Assembly: GCF_030814995.1 (NCBI RefSeq)
Contig: NZ_JAUSVX010000018.1
Location: forward strand, 119,042-183,041
Source: Labrys wisconsinensis
GTDB taxonomy: Bacteria > Pseudomonadota > Alphaproteobacteria > Rhizobiales > Labraceae
Reading direction: 5' to 3'
DNA length: 64,000 nt
This document shows, piece by piece, positions 1 to 9,194 of this stretch. Position 1 is the stretch's first letter. Each line of letters opens with the position of its first letter. The position numbers and the translations under genes are program-made. Under the pieces are notes generated by a model. It did no database searches, had not been told where the DNA came from, and was given only the letters and a program-made list of their open reading frames with translations.

Positions 1-2
1 TG

Positions 3-215
3 CAGGCGGCCCCGCGCGAGGCCGCGATCCGCGTGCTCGGCCCGGCCGAGGCGCCGATCGCCGTGCTGCGCGGCCGCCACCGCTTCCGCATCCTGCTGCA
101 GGCCCCGCGCGAGGTGGCGCTGCAGGACTATATCCGCGCCTGGCTCGCCGCCGGGCCGAAGCTGCGGGCCCAGCTCGCCCTCGACATCGACATCGACCCG
201 ATGAATTTCGCGTGA
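3..215 (+). CDS. priA: Primosomal protein N' (PriA helicase), C-terminal fragment
   Basis: The reading frame is open from the left edge and ends with TGA. About 70 residues of the extreme C-terminus are present. The pattern GPA-APIAVLRGRHRFRILLQAP, then an amphipathic segment and a closing DIDIDP-NF, is the usual end of PriA, the 3'-to-5' helicase that restarts stalled replication forks. The helicase motifs and zinc-binding cysteines would lie upstream of the window and cannot be checked. It is followed after about 100 bp by an unrelated aldehyde dehydrogenase on the same strand. Confidence 0.82.
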   Translation, partial: QAAPREAAIRVLGPAEAPIAVLRGRHRFRILLQAPREVALQDYIRAWLAAGPKLRAQLALDIDIDPMNFA

Positions 216-311
216 GGCGGGAGCGGCACGGAGCGAGGGCGCGATTCTGCTTCCGCCGTGGCCCCGCGGCGCGTAAAAGCGCCGGCAGAACGAATTCCAG
301 CGAGGCGGACC

Positions 312-1859
312 ATGAACGAGAGACCCGGGGCGGTGGCCGGCACCAGCGTGGCGGAGGAAGTCGCGGCGATCCTGAGCGGGCTCGGCGTCGACAAGGCAGC
401 CTTTACCGGCGGCACGCGCGTGGTGCGCTCGCCGCTCACCGGCGAGGCGATCGCCGCGGTTCCCGAGACCGCCCCGTCCGAGGTCGCGGCGGTGATCGGC
501 AAGGCGGAGGCCGCCTTCCAGGCCTGGCGCAAGGTGCCGGCGCCGCAGCGCGGCGAATTGGTGCGCCTGCTCGGCGAGGAGCTGCGCGCGGCCAAGGCCG
601 AGCTCGGCCGGCTGGTGACGCTCGAGGTCGGCAAGATCGTCTCCGAGGGCCTCGGCGAGGTCCAGGAGATGATCGACATCTGCGACTTCGCGACCGGCCT
701 GTCGCGCCAGATCTACGGCCTGACCATCGCCACCGAGCGGGCCGACCACCGCATGATGGAGCAGTGGCATCCGGCCGGCGTGGTCGGCGTCATCTCCGCC
801 TTCAACTTCCCCGTGGCGGTGTGGTCGTGGAACGCAGCGCTCGCCTTCGTCTGCGGCGACGCGGTGGTGTGGAAGCCTTCGGAGAAGACGCCGCTCACCG
901 CGCTGGCGACGCAGGCGTTGTTCCAGCGCGCGGCCAAGCGCTTCGGCGGCGTGCCGGACGGGTTGCTCACGCTGCTGATCGGCGGGCGCGAGGTCGGCGA
1001 GGCGCTGGTCGACGATCCGCGCGTGCCGGTGGTGTCGGCCACCGGCTCGACCGCCATGGGCCGCAAGGTCGGCGAGCGGGTCGCGCGGCGCTTCGGCCGC
1101 TCGATCCTGGAGCTCGGCGGCAACAATGCCTCGATCGTCACGCCTTCGGCCGACCTCGACATCGCGCTCCGGGCCGTGGCCTTCGCGGCCATGGGCACGG
1201 CCGGGCAGCGCTGCACCACGCTGCGCCGGCTGATCGTGCACGACAGCGTCTACGACGCCTTGGTGCCGAAGCTGAAAAAGATCTACGGCGCGATCGGCGT
1301 CGGCAATCCCGTGACCAGCGACGCGCTGATCGGTCCGCTGATCGACAAGGGCGCCTATGAGGGCATGCAGAAAGCCCTTGGTGCGGCCCGGAGCGCCGGC
1401 GGCACCGTGCATGGCGGCGGCCGCGAGCGCGAGGCGGAGGCGCCCGAGGCCTATTACGTCCGGCCGGCGCTGGTGGAGATGCCGGCCCAGACCGGCCCGG
1501 TGATCGAGGAGACCTTCGCGCCGATCCTCTACGTGCTGCGCTACCGCAGCTTCGAGGAGGCGATCGCCCTCCAGAACGGCGTGCCGCAGGGCCTGTCCTC
1601 CTCGGTGTTCGCCACCGACATGCGCGAGGTCGAGGGCTTCCTCTCGGCGACCGGCTCGGACTGCGGCATCGCCAATGTCAACATGGGGCCCTCGGGCGCC
1701 GAGATCGGCGGAGCCTTCGGCGGCGAGAAGGAGACCGGCGGCGGCCGCGAGAGCGGCTCGGACGCCTGGAAGGCCTATATGCGCCGCCAGACCAGCGCCA
1801 TCAATTACGGGCGCACCCTGCCGCTGGCGCAGGGCGTGAAGTTCGACGTCGAGGGCTGA
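312..1859 (+). CDS. ALDH7-family aldehyde dehydrogenase (L-aminoadipate-semialdehyde dehydrogenase type)
   Basis: NAD-dependent aldehyde dehydrogenase of 515 residues, the normal ALDH length. The general-base Glu is in ELGGNN (E267) and the catalytic Cys is in GQRCTT (C301). The GGNN-A, QRCTT and [20 protein letters not shown] segments are those of ALDH7 (antiquitin) enzymes, which oxidise alpha-aminoadipate semialdehyde in lysine catabolism; the exact substrate is inferred. I chose ATG 312 over an in-frame upstream start because a purine-rich stretch lies just before it and homologues start there. No other lysine genes are adjacent. A strong hairpin follows the stop codon. Confidence 0.9.
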   Translation: MNERPGAVAGTSVAEEVAAILSGLGVDKAAFTGGTRVVRSPLTGEAIAAVPETAPSEVAAVIGKAEAAFQAWRKVPAPQRGELVRLLGEELRAAKAELGRLVTLEVGKIVSEGLGEVQEMIDICDFATGLSRQIYGLTIATERADHRMMEQWHPAGVVGVISAFNFPVAVWSWNAALAFVCGDAVVWKPSEKTPLTALATQALFQRAAKRFGGVPDGLLTLLIGGREVGEALVDDPRVPVVSATGSTAMGRKVGERVARRFGRSILELGGNNASIVTPSADLDIALRAVAFAAMGTAGQRCTTLRRLIVHDSVYDALVPKLKKIYGAIGVGNPVTSDALIGPLIDKGAYEGMQKALGAARSAGGTVHGGGREREAEAPEAYYVRPALVEMPAQTGPVIEETFAPILYVLRYRSFEEAIALQNGVPQGLSSSVFATDMREVEGFLSATGSDCGIANVNMGPSGAEIGGAFGGEKETGGGRESGSDAWKAYMRRQTSAINYGRTLPLAQGVKFDVEG

Positions 1860-1873
1860 CGCGGCCAGCATCG

Positions 1874-1902
1874 CCGGCGGCAGCCGTTGGGTCTGCCGCC
1901 GG
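1874..1902 (+). terminator. Hairpin after the aldehyde dehydrogenase, probable terminator
   Basis: Two perfectly complementary 10-nt arms (CCGGCGGCAG and CTGCCGCCGG) enclose a 9-nt loop 14 nt after the stop codon. There is no U-run, so this is either a weak intrinsic terminator or an mRNA 3'-end stabiliser. Confidence 0.5.
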
Positions 1903-2001
1903 GATCGTTCGCCAGCCGATTCATCGGGCTTTTACCAAATTTGCACGAATCCGGCCCTATTCCGTTGCGGCAGAAAAGCCACAATGGAGGGGGGAACGTC
2001 C

Positions 2002-4374
2002 ATGCCGCTTTCGAAACTGGTCGCCGACCGGTCCATCTCGATGAAGATCGGCGCCGGGGTGACGGCCCTCGTGCTGGTGGCCGCCGGCATTGCCGGCTTC
2101 GGCTTTCTCGGTCTCGGCCAGCTCGGCAAGGTGGTGACGACGACCAGCGCCTCGGCGGAGATCCTGGCCTCGGTGAACGCCGCGGGCAACGCGATGGAGC
2201 GCTTCATCTCGACGCAGGAGCCGGGCGCGGTGGCGCAGGCGCGCCAGTCCATCGTCCGCGCGGCGGGCCTGGTCGACGGCCTCGACGGCCTCGCTCCGGC
2301 CGAGGCCGCCGGTCTCGCCGCCTCCCTCGACAGCTTCCGCACCGCGCTCGCCGCGCTGGAAACCGCCTCCGCCGCCTCCGCCGACGCGATCCGCAACATG
2401 GACGCCGCCTTCACGGCGATCGGCGCCACGGCGACCGCCGCGGAGAAGGAGGCGGATGCCCGCAGGGGGCAGACCGACGAGCAGATCACGGTCGGCGAGA
2501 TCGAGGGCAAGACCCTCGCGGCCCTGCAGGGCGCCCTGGCCGCGGCACGGGCCAAGGCGCAATCGGTGGAGTTGCACATGCTGCGGCCGGGCGGCGCCGA
2601 GCTCGCCGCGGCCCGCGAAGCGGGCAGCGCCCTCACCCCGATCGCCGCCGACATCGCCAACCAGGTCGCGGTGGCCCAGCAGCCGACCGCCCGGGCGCTC
2701 GTCGCCGGCGTGGCGGCGCTGCAGCCGCTGCTCCAGGCCCTCGGCACGCCGGATGCGGCCGCGGCGGACGGTGCCGGCGATGCCCGCGTCCGCCCGGTGC
2801 TCGTCGGCCTCTACGGCTCGATCGACGCCCTGCAGGACGCGGCCGCGTCGGCTGCGGCCGAAGCGGCCAAGCAGGCCGCCGCCAACCGCTCGAAGGCGAG
2901 CGGCACCAAGATGCTCACCGCCATCGCCAAGAGCTTCCGCGAGAAGATCGCCACCCTGTTCGCCAAGACGCTCGCCTACCGCCTCGCCCCGAGCGAGGCC
3001 GGCAAGGCCGGCGTCAAGGAAGCGCTCGACGCGGTCGGCGGCTTCGCCAAGATGCTGTCCAGCAACGGGCTCGGCAATGCCAGCACCGAGATCGAGGGCT
3101 ATCGCAGCGCCTTCGCCAGCCTGGCCGATGCCGCCCAGCGGGTGGCCGGCGCGCGCGACACGGCGCGCGCGCAGTCCCAGCGGGCCGGCGAAGCCATCGC
3201 CGCGCTGGTCGACGTGCAGCGCCGCCAGGCCGCCGAGGGCAGCCGCGCCAACATCGCCATGCTGGGCGGGGCCTGCGCCCTGGCGGCGCTGCTCGCGCTG
3301 CTGGTGGGCTGGGCCGCCTCGCGCATGATCGCCCGGCCTGTGTCGCTGCTGACCGGCGTGATGCGCCGGCTCGCCGCCGGCCAGACCGAGGTGGACGCGC
3401 CGGCGCTCAAGCGCGCCGACGAGATCGGCGAGATGAGCCGCGCCGTCGCGGTGTTCCGCGACAATGCGCTGGAACGGCGCCGGCTCGAAACGGCCGCCGA
3501 GGGTGAGCAGCAGGCCCGCGCCGAGCGCCAGGCGCGCATCGAGACCCTGATCGACCGCTTCCGCGGCGAGGCCGCCGCGACGCTCGCAGCCGTGCGGCGG
3601 GACGCGGAGACGATGCAGGCGACGTCCGGGCGCCTGACCGAGGTGGCGGGGGAATCGCTCTCCCGCGCGGGCGAGGCGAGCGGGGCTTCGCAGGTCGCCT
3701 CCCGCAACGTCGACACCGTCGCCGCCGCGGCGGAGGAGCTGGCGGCCTCGATCCGCGAGATCGACAGCCGCGTCGCCGAGACGGTCACGGTGGTCGGCAA
3801 TGCCAGCCGCCAGGCCGGCGCCTCCAACGACAAGGTGGCGCAGCTCGCCACGGCGGCCAATCGCATCGGCGAGGCGGTCAACCTGATCCGCTCGATCGCC
3901 GAGCAGACCAACCTGCTCGCCCTCAACGCCACCATCGAAGCGGCACGGGCGGGCGTGGCCGGCCGGGGCTTCGCCGTGGTGGCGGCGGAGGTCAAGGCCC
4001 TGGCGAGCCAGACCGCGCTCGCTACGCAGGAGATCGCCGCCCAGGTCAGCGAGATCCAGGTCTCGACCGGCGACGCGGTCACCGCGATCGACACCATCGC
4101 CCAGCTGATGCGCGAGGTGAACACCTATACCAACTCGATCGCCGCCGCCGTCAGCCAGCAGGGCGCTGCGACGGTCGAGATCAGCCGCAACGCCCAGGGC
4201 GCGGCCGACGGGACCCAGGCCGTGGTCGGCACCATGGCCGATCTCAGCCGCGTCGCCGGGGATGCGACCGACGCCGCCGTCACGGTGCGCGACATGGCGG
4301 CCGGCGTCGCCGAGGCGAGCTCGGCGCTCGACCGGACGGTGGAACGCTTCCTCGCGGACGTCGCCGCCGCCTGA
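2002..4374 (+). CDS. Methyl-accepting chemotaxis protein
   Basis: Membrane chemoreceptor of 790 residues. In order: a short cytoplasmic N-terminus, TM1 around residues 18-40, a large helical Ala-rich sensor domain to about 415, TM2 around 416-440, a HAMP domain beginning at [10 protein letters not shown], and a signalling domain with the conserved hairpin tip [18 protein letters not shown] and [15 protein letters not shown]. The sensor of nearly 380 residues is large and resembles all-helical bimodular sensors; the ligand is unknown. ATG 2002 is preceded by GGAGGGGGG, which favours it over ATG 1984 lying inside that sequence. No che genes are nearby. It probably signals through a CheA/CheW set encoded elsewhere. 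Confidence 0.93.
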   Translation: MPLSKLVADRSISMKIGAGVTALVLVAAGIAGFGFLGLGQLGKVVTTTSASAEILASVNAAGNAMERFISTQEPGAVAQARQSIVRAAGLVDGLDGLAPAEAAGLAASLDSFRTALAALETASAASADAIRNMDAAFTAIGATATAAEKEADARRGQTDEQITVGEIEGKTLAALQGALAAARAKAQSVELHMLRPGGAELAAAREAGSALTPIAADIANQVAVAQQPTARALVAGVAALQPLLQALGTPDAAAADGAGDARVRPVLVGLYGSIDALQDAAASAAAEAAKQAAANRSKASGTKMLTAIAKSFREKIATLFAKTLAYRLAPSEAGKAGVKEALDAVGGFAKMLSSNGLGNASTEIEGYRSAFASLADAAQRVAGARDTARAQSQRAGEAIAALVDVQRRQAAEGSRANIAMLGGACALAALLALLVGWAASRMIARPVSLLTGVMRRLAAGQTEVDAPALKRADEIGEMSRAVAVFRDNALERRRLETAAEGEQQARAERQARIETLIDRFRGEAAATLAAVRRDAETMQATSGRLTEVAGESLSRAGEASGASQVASRNVDTVAAAAEELAASIREIDSRVAETVTVVGNASRQAGASNDKVAQLATAANRIGEAVNLIRSIAEQTNLLALNATIEAARAGVAGRGFAVVAAEVKALASQTALATQEIAAQVSEIQVSTGDAVTAIDTIAQLMREVNTYTNSIAAAVSQQGAATVEISRNAQGAADGTQAVVGTMADLSRVAGDATDAAVTVRDMAAGVAEASSALDRTVERFLADVAAA

Positions 4375-4420
4375 GCGGGTGGAGCGCGCAGGCCGGCTCG
4401 GCGGGCTCGGGAGAAACGGC

Positions 4421-4684
4421 TCAGGCCCGCAGCGTGTCCATGAACTGCACGCCGATCTCGTCGCCGGCCCGCCAGGTGACGAGGCAGAAGCGGGATCCGC
4501 CCGACGTCTCGGAGAACTTCATGGTGAAGCAGTCCGGCACCGGCGCGAGCGGCGCCTGCAGCCGCGCTCCGCCGGCGGAGATGTCGATCAGCCGGCAGGG
4601 CACCAGCGCGGTCTCGTCGTCGAAAGCAAGCCAGACCCGGTAGTTCACCCGGGTGCGTGGTTCGCTGCGCCTGTCCCTGAGCAT
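4421..4684 (-). CDS. PilZ-domain protein (probable c-di-GMP receptor)
   Basis: Small single-domain protein of 87 residues. It has both parts of the c-di-GMP binding signature: R-x3-R (R6, R10) followed by a short linker, and D-x-S-x-x-G (D34, S36, G39). The rest is a beta-barrel-like alternating pattern ending in a GVQFMD strand, typical of PilZ. The frame stays open far upstream, but ATG 4684 is the last Met before the RRSEPR motif and matches stand-alone PilZ lengths. It converges on the chemoreceptor gene, so a role in motility or surface behaviour is plausible but only inferred. Confidence 0.82.
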   Translation of the reverse strand: MLRDRRSEPRTRVNYRVWLAFDDETALVPCRLIDISAGGARLQAPLAPVPDCFTMKFSETSGGSRFCLVTWRAGDEIGVQFMDTLRA

Positions 4685-5046
4685 CGTCGCGCACCCTGCC
4701 GGACCGGCGCTGCCGCCGGCGGCAGGCGCCTTGTGGCGCAAGCCCTCCGGCACGAGGCGCGCGAGGGAGCCCGCGCCGAGGACCGCACGGCAGGATAGCA
4801 GAGCGACCGCGCCCTGTCGCGCGCGTCGCAGCAGCCGCCCCCGACCGCGGCGGGAGCGGCCGCTCCATGCGCGCGGCGCCCAGCCGTGCCCAGGCGTTCT
4901 GCGACTTGGCCGACTCGCCGAGACTCGCAAAGGCGCGCCGAAACCAGGTGTGAGGGCAAAGCAGCGTTTCCGCCCAAAGGCGCTTTGATCTAGGCTGAGC
5001 CGGGCCAGCGAATGACGGGCCCGATGCAAGGGCTCGAGGGGATGTC
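4685..5046. other. Divergent intergenic region, no gene seen
   Basis: About 360 bp between the start of the PilZ gene (minus) and a membrane-protein gene (plus). The open frames here have no start signals or recognisable motifs. A short inverted repeat (CAAAGC at 4957-4962, GCTTTG at 4982-4987) lies near the plus-strand start and could be regulatory. Nothing else stands out. Confidence 0.5.
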
Positions 5047-5544
5047 ATGATCCTGGGATTGTCGATAGCAACCTTCACGCTGGTGCATGTGCTGATCAGC
5101 CTGGCGGGCCTCCTCGCCGGCCTCGTCGTGCTCGGCGCCATGATCGCGGGCCGGCGAGCATCGGGGTGGACCGCCCTGTTCCTCGCCACCACGGTGGCCA
5201 CCAGCGCCACGGGCTTCCTGTTCCCCTTCCGCGCCATCGGCCCGGCCCATGTGGTCGGCCTCATCTCGCTGGTGGTGCTCGCGGTGGCGCTGCTGGCGCT
5301 CTACGGCGCACGCCTCGCCGGCCTCTGGCGGCCGGCCTACGTGGTCGCCGCGGTGCTGGCGCTCTACCTCAACGCCTTCGTCGCGGTGGCTCAGGCCTTC
5401 CAGAAGCTGCCGGCGCTGCAGGCGCTGGCGCCGACGCAGTCCGAGCCGCCCTTCCTGGAAGCGCAGATCGCCGTGCTGGCGCTGTTCGTGATCCTCGGCG
5501 CCCTGGCGCTGTGGCGGTTCCGGCCGCAGATGGCACCGGCCTGA
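5047..5544 (+). CDS. Small integral membrane protein of unknown function
   Basis: A 165-residue hydrophobic protein with four predicted membrane segments (roughly residues 8-33, 42-60, 68-90 and 138-158), short loops and an Arg-containing cytoplasmic end. A GAGGGG sequence sits a few bases before ATG 5047. The middle segment has LYLNAFVAVAQAFQKLP, which recurs in uncharacterised proteobacterial membrane proteins; I cannot name a family with certainty. It is followed 60 bp later by a SnoaL-like gene on the same strand, possibly co-transcribed. Confidence 0.75.
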   Translation: MILGLSIATFTLVHVLISLAGLLAGLVVLGAMIAGRRASGWTALFLATTVATSATGFLFPFRAIGPAHVVGLISLVVLAVALLALYGARLAGLWRPAYVVAAVLALYLNAFVAVAQAFQKLPALQALAPTQSEPPFLEAQIAVLALFVILGALALWRFRPQMAPA

Positions 5545-5605
5545 CCATCCCGGTTGCGGCCGACGTCGGCGCAGGGCAGGCTGGCGGGAGGAAGGGGAGG
5601 ATGCG

Positions 5606-5980
5606 ATGGTCGACACACCGACGGTCGAGAGCCTGCTGCGGCACTGGATCGAGGCCTTCAACAGCCGCGACCTCGACAGGCACGAGCAGCTCTACACGGA
5701 GGACGCCACCCTGTTCGGCTCGGTGGACGCGCTGCAGGTCGGCCGCGCCGCGATCCGCGCCTATTTCGGCCGGCTCGGCCCGGACGTGCGCGTGAAGGCC
5801 TATCCGATGCCGCGGGTGACGGCCCTCGGCACGGACGTGGCGGCGACCGCCGGCCCGGTCGCGTTCGCCGACGGCGAGACGCCGGTGCCCTACCGCATGA
5901 CCTGGGTGCTGGTGCGGCAGGGCGGCAACTGGCGCATCGCCCAGCACCACGGCTCGCCGCAGCGCGGGGATCACGGCTGA
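5606..5980 (+). CDS. SnoaL/NTF2-like protein
   Basis: A 124-residue alpha+beta cone-fold protein. It begins with a helix containing HWIEAFNSRDLDRHEQLYTEDATLFGS, the usual SnoaL/ketosteroid-isomerase-like opening, and ends with the WVLVRQGGNWRIAQHHGS strand pair seen in DUF4440-type members. Such proteins may be small isomerases, hydrolases or simple ligand binders; nothing fixes the substrate. A very strong GGGAGGAAGGGGAGG precedes ATG 5606. Confidence 0.82.
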   Translation: MVDTPTVESLLRHWIEAFNSRDLDRHEQLYTEDATLFGSVDALQVGRAAIRAYFGRLGPDVRVKAYPMPRVTALGTDVAATAGPVAFADGETPVPYRMTWVLVRQGGNWRIAQHHGSPQRGDHG

Positions 5981-6087
5981 GCCCGCCGGGTTCGAGCGCA
6001 GCCGGCGTCGGGGCGGATCGCTCTTGCATGCGCCGCTGCGGCGGGGCATGGCAGGGCGTCCTGTCCCGCCCCTGATGTGCCCCAGCC

Positions 6088-7002
6088 GTGATCGTCCGCC
6101 GGAATCCCCGCCCGTGGGAACTGTTCTTCATCCTGCGCGGCTCGATCGTGCCGCAGATCTGGCCGCAGATGCTGCTGGTCGCCCTGATCTCGGCGGCGGT
6201 GACGCTCCTGGAGACGCACGGCGCGATCCGCCTGCCGCCGATCGCGGCGCTGCCCTTCTCGCTGATCGGCGTGGCGCTGTCGATCTTCGCCGCCTTTCGC
6301 AACACCGCGAGCTATGACCGCTGGTGGGAGGCGCGCAAGATCCTCGGCCAGATGGTGATCGACGCGCGCGGCCTCGCCCGGCAGGCGCTGGCCTATCTCG
6401 ACGCCGACCCGGCGGCAGCCCGGCGCCTGGCGCTGCTGGCCACGGCGTTCTGCGACGCCCTGCGCTGCCATCTCGGCGAGGCAACGCCGGACGAGGCGGC
6501 GCTGCGCCATCTCGATGCCGCCGACCGCGCCCAGGTGGCGGCGAGCCGCCACGCGCCCAACCGCGTGCTCGCCCTGATGAGCGGCGCGATCGCCGCGGCC
6601 CTTGGCCGCGGACAGATCAGCGCGCAGATCGCGCAGACGCTGGAGGAGCGCGTCACCGCCCTGTCAGGCGAGCTCGCCGCCGCCGAGCGCATCAAGTCGA
6701 CGCCGCTGCCCTTCGCCTATTCGCTGCTGCTGCACCGCACGGCCTACCTGTTCTGCTTCCTGCTGCCCTTCGGCCTGGCCGACAGCATGGGCCTGTGGAC
6801 GCCGCTGTTCGCCACCATCGTCTCCTACACCTTCTTCGGCCTCGACGTGCTCGGCGACGAGCTCGTCACCCCCTTCGGCGCCACCGAGAACAGCCTGCCG
6901 GTGACGGCCATCTGCCGCACGATCGAGATCGACATCCTGGAAGCGCTGGGGGAGACGGACCTGCCGGCGGCGCCGGTGCCGGAGAATTTCGTGCTGGCGT
7001 AG
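6088..7002 (+). CDS. Bestrophin-family (UPF0187/YneE-like) channel protein
   Basis: A 304-residue membrane protein that begins at GTG 6088 with MIVRRNPRPWELFFILRGS, the normal start of bacterial bestrophin homologues. The signature segments SIFAAFRNTASYDRWWEARK (after the second membrane segment) and PLPFAYSLLLHRTAYLFCFLLPF-L are present, as is the acidic FGLDVLGDELVTPFG-TENSLP motif that packs against the channel pore. Prokaryotic relatives form pentameric ion channels; ion selectivity cannot be read from the sequence. No Shine-Dalgarno is evident, but the start agrees with family alignments. Confidence 0.9.
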   Translation: MIVRRNPRPWELFFILRGSIVPQIWPQMLLVALISAAVTLLETHGAIRLPPIAALPFSLIGVALSIFAAFRNTASYDRWWEARKILGQMVIDARGLARQALAYLDADPAAARRLALLATAFCDALRCHLGEATPDEAALRHLDAADRAQVAASRHAPNRVLALMSGAIAAALGRGQISAQIAQTLEERVTALSGELAAAERIKSTPLPFAYSLLLHRTAYLFCFLLPFGLADSMGLWTPLFATIVSYTFFGLDVLGDELVTPFGATENSLPVTAICRTIEIDILEALGETDLPAAPVPENFVLA

Positions 7003-7176
7003 AGACTGTTTGGACACGGCGGGGAGGCGATGCGGCGGGTCTTGCCGCGCATGGCAAGTCGCCATGACGGCCCGGCCGCCCCGAACGACATCAAGGCGTC
7101 GCAGGATTCGACTTTGGTTCCGAGGCGGATTGGGGGTGCATGGTCGATACTCTGAAAACGGCAGGAGGAAACCGAC

Positions 7177-7386
7177 ATGTCTCAGGCTCCGGAACATCCC
7201 GCAGACGAACACCATCACTCGGCCGCCGCGCATCATCACGCGGCCGCCCACCATCATCACCAGGCCAAGCATCATCACGCGCTTGGCGAGCACGACGAAG
7301 CCAAGCGGCATGCGACTGCGGCTCACGAGCACAGCGAGCTCGCGCATAAGCATACCGCGAGCGCTCACACGCATTCGCACAACTGA
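7177..7386 (+). CDS. Small histidine-rich protein, possible metal binder
   Basis: A 69-residue protein with 23 histidines, about a third of the protein, in repeated HHH/HHHH clusters separated by Ala (for example HHHAAAHHHH) and an Ala/Glu/Lys helix-like remainder. There is no Cys and no membrane segment or signal peptide. CAGGAGGAAACCGAC immediately before ATG 7177 is an excellent ribosome binding site, which argues that this is a real gene. His-rich peptides of this sort bind Ni, Zn, Co or Cu; binding here is inferred from composition alone. A 9-bp-arm hairpin (7400-7442) follows the gene. Confidence 0.75.
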   Translation: MSQAPEHPADEHHHSAAAHHHAAAHHHHQAKHHHALGEHDEAKRHATAAHEHSELAHKHTASAHTHSHN

Positions 7387-7867
7387 CGTCGTGACATTCC
7401 GCGCGAAAGCGTTGCGCGCTACGGCTCCGACGTTTTCGCGCGTCCACTCGGATCGATCTGGAACGTGTGTGAGTTCCCTTTCGATGACCAGCCTTCGCGA
7501 CCTCCCCGGAGCAAGGCGAAGGCTGGGGCCGAAGCAGAGCCGGTGCCGGAATGGTTTGCGCCCGGCGACGCCACGAAGATGGAGGCGTTGGCTCGAGGCC
7601 TCTTGATGATGGCGATCGGCGACCCCAATCCGGGCCGACGCAAAGCGGACGCCAGCAACATTGCTTGTTCGTGTCCTTGGGCATTGCACTCGCGACCTGT
7701 GCCGCAGGCCCCCGGCGTGGTCGGGATCTTGGTGATTGGGGCGACATGGCGTGCCGGCTGCGCCGAGGCACCCGGATCGCCACCGGGTTGGCATTGCACC
7801 GTCGCCGGCGTAAGCGCGACCAGAGAAGGGTAAGGCGAACCTGGCCCGACCATTCCGCCGCCGGCCT
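7387..7867. other. Intergenic region without a convincing gene
   Basis: About 480 bp between the His-rich gene and the low-GC island genes. Open frames exist on both strands (for example around 7465-7833 plus) but lack start signals and recognisable motifs. The only structure I see is an inverted repeat, CGCGCGAAA at 7400-7408 and TTTCGCGCG at 7434-7442, which could end the His-rich transcript. Confidence 0.45.
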
Positions 7868-8647
7868 TCACGTCGGAGCGATTTCGTCCAGCTTCTCGCG
7901 CAGCGCACGATGTTGGCGGCGAAGTGTTGCGTGCCTATGCAGCAGCGCCTCATACCGCTCAGAAAGATATTTCAGGCGATCCATGGCGCGATCGTCTGGA
8001 ACATCATCATAATGTCCGAAGAACTGTCGGAAAATAAATTGCCACGCCGTCGCGTTTCCATGCCACGTGGCAGTGTTGTGTTCAATTATATAACCGCGAG
8101 AATTGCCGATGACATGCCGGTCACCTCCGATATCTGGATTTTTCACAAACAGAAATCGACATTTACCCCCAAAGTAACGCCCGATAATTCTTATAATTTC
8201 ATCCTCATCTCTCTCATAGATGTGCGGATTTACACCTTCAATCTCCTGTGACAGATCAATTAGATTATTCTGCGTGTTCGAAAATACGCATACTATATTG
8301 TCGGCCGAATTCATTAAATCTATTGTCTTTTTCAAAAGATATGTGTATTTACTTGATAAAATAGTTTTGTCGAACTGCTCATGCCAAAAGAATAAACCGT
8401 GCCTCGTCCATCGAACACGCTGATATAATTCGATTTCATCAGCGCGAACCCCAGCAATCCCCTCCGACGAAAACATGGATACCACTGCAGAAGCTGGTGC
8501 TATCAGATTATCGAAGAATGACGGTTGCCATTCCAGGTCCTGATCATTGAGCGCAGCGGAAATCAACCGCTGATGTCGACGGATTTGATAAGCCGTCTGA
8601 CAAGATACTCCAAAACTCACTACGGCATTCTTCGCAGAAATGAGCAT
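7868..8647 (-). CDS. DUF1796-like putative papain-like cysteine peptidase
   Basis: A 259-residue soluble protein. Its N-terminus VVSFGVSCQTAYQIRRH resembles the DUF1796 family start (a conserved Cys followed by an A-Y-Q-x-R-R-H helix). It continues with FFDNLIAPASAVVSMF and RHGLFFWHEQF, also in the family's style. The Cys near residue 15 would be the putative nucleophile. The local base composition is visibly richer in A+T than the neighbours, with many TAT, AAT and ATA codons, which indicates recent transfer. A lone gene within a remnant island; function unknown. Confidence 0.68.
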   Translation of the reverse strand: MLISAKNAVVSFGVSCQTAYQIRRHQRLISAALNDQDLEWQPSFFDNLIAPASAVVSMFSSEGIAGVRADEIELYQRVRWTRHGLFFWHEQFDKTILSSKYTYLLKKTIDLMNSADNIVCVFSNTQNNLIDLSQEIEGVNPHIYERDEDEIIRIIGRYFGGKCRFLFVKNPDIGGDRHVIGNSRGYIIEHNTATWHGNATAWQFIFRQFFGHYDDVPDDRAMDRLKYLSERYEALLHRHATLRRQHRALREKLDEIAPT

Positions 8648-8764
8648 TGCAAGGCCCCCGCCCTAGCACCACGGAACATACGCCTTTCTTTGTGGGAACG
8701 GCAAGTGAACCGAGTGCGGTCTCGCTGCCTTGATCGTATCCCGTGCGTCGCCTTCGGACGGCCT

Positions 8765-9002
8765 TTTCATTGGAGCCCCCATGGCCGATTTCATCCTTCC
8801 GAGTGCCGCCGCAGCGACGGACGGCCGGCCGGCCTGCCGTGCAAGGCGGCCGATATTCCTGGCGTGTCTATGGGGCCTGGGACGGCGCCACGGCGCAACT
8901 GCAAGTCGGCCCCGATGGCGGCACCACTGCCATCAATGTCGGCGGCGCGGCAGGGCACCCGCCGCGGCACATTTGCGCCCCGAGCAACACGACGGCCTCG
9001 AC
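8765..9002 (+). repeat. Diverged direct repeat, copy 1 (partner at 10230-10460)
   Basis: The stretch from TTTCATTGGAGCCCCCATGG onward aligns over about 235 bp with 10230-10460, in the same orientation, with substitutions and small indels. Both copies begin with the same GGAG-CCCCC-ATG-G start context and contain the shared strings GCCTGGGACGG and TTTGCGCCCCGAGCA. They are the 5' parts of two decayed copies of one gene. Confidence 0.75.
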
Positions 9003-9191
9003 GGAATCCGCGACAACGACGCCAGCACCATCACGATCGACGGCAACGACGTCCTGGTGCCGGCGGCCTCCCGCGGCTGGACATCGTCGGGCATCGTCAC
9101 AGCCGGCGGCGAACACGCGCTGGGCCTCCGCCTCGGACCGACGGGTGCCGGCGCCGGTGCGACCTGGAAGGGCGAAGCGAACCTGGCCTGA
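8781..9191 (+). pseudogene. Frameshifted remnant of a small phage-like structural gene, copy 1
   Basis: ATG 8781 opens MADFILPSAAAATDG. A shift then moves the protein-like reading to a second frame (GGRYSWRVYGAWDGATAQLQVGPDGGTTAINVGG, around 8850-8950), and the last third (ASTITIDGNDVLVPAASRGW to the TGA at 9191) is again in the first frame. Only the spliced reading looks like a beta-rich protein. The W-GAWDGAT-LQ-PDGGT pattern resembles small tail or head-associated proteins of Rhizobiales phages or gene transfer agents, but this is from memory and unverified. The 5' part is shared with the remnant at 10246. Confidence 0.6.
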
Positions 9192-9194
9192 CGC

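Noticed and set aside
128..679. Minus-strand 183-codon open frame opposite the aldehyde dehydrogenase
   Set aside because: Ser/Arg/Ala-rich antisense frame caused by high GC; the plus-strand frame is a complete ALDH7.
7465..7833. Plus-strand 122-codon frame between the His-rich gene and the island
   Set aside because: No start signal, no recognisable motif, Pro/Arg-rich ending; an equally long frame runs on the opposite strand.
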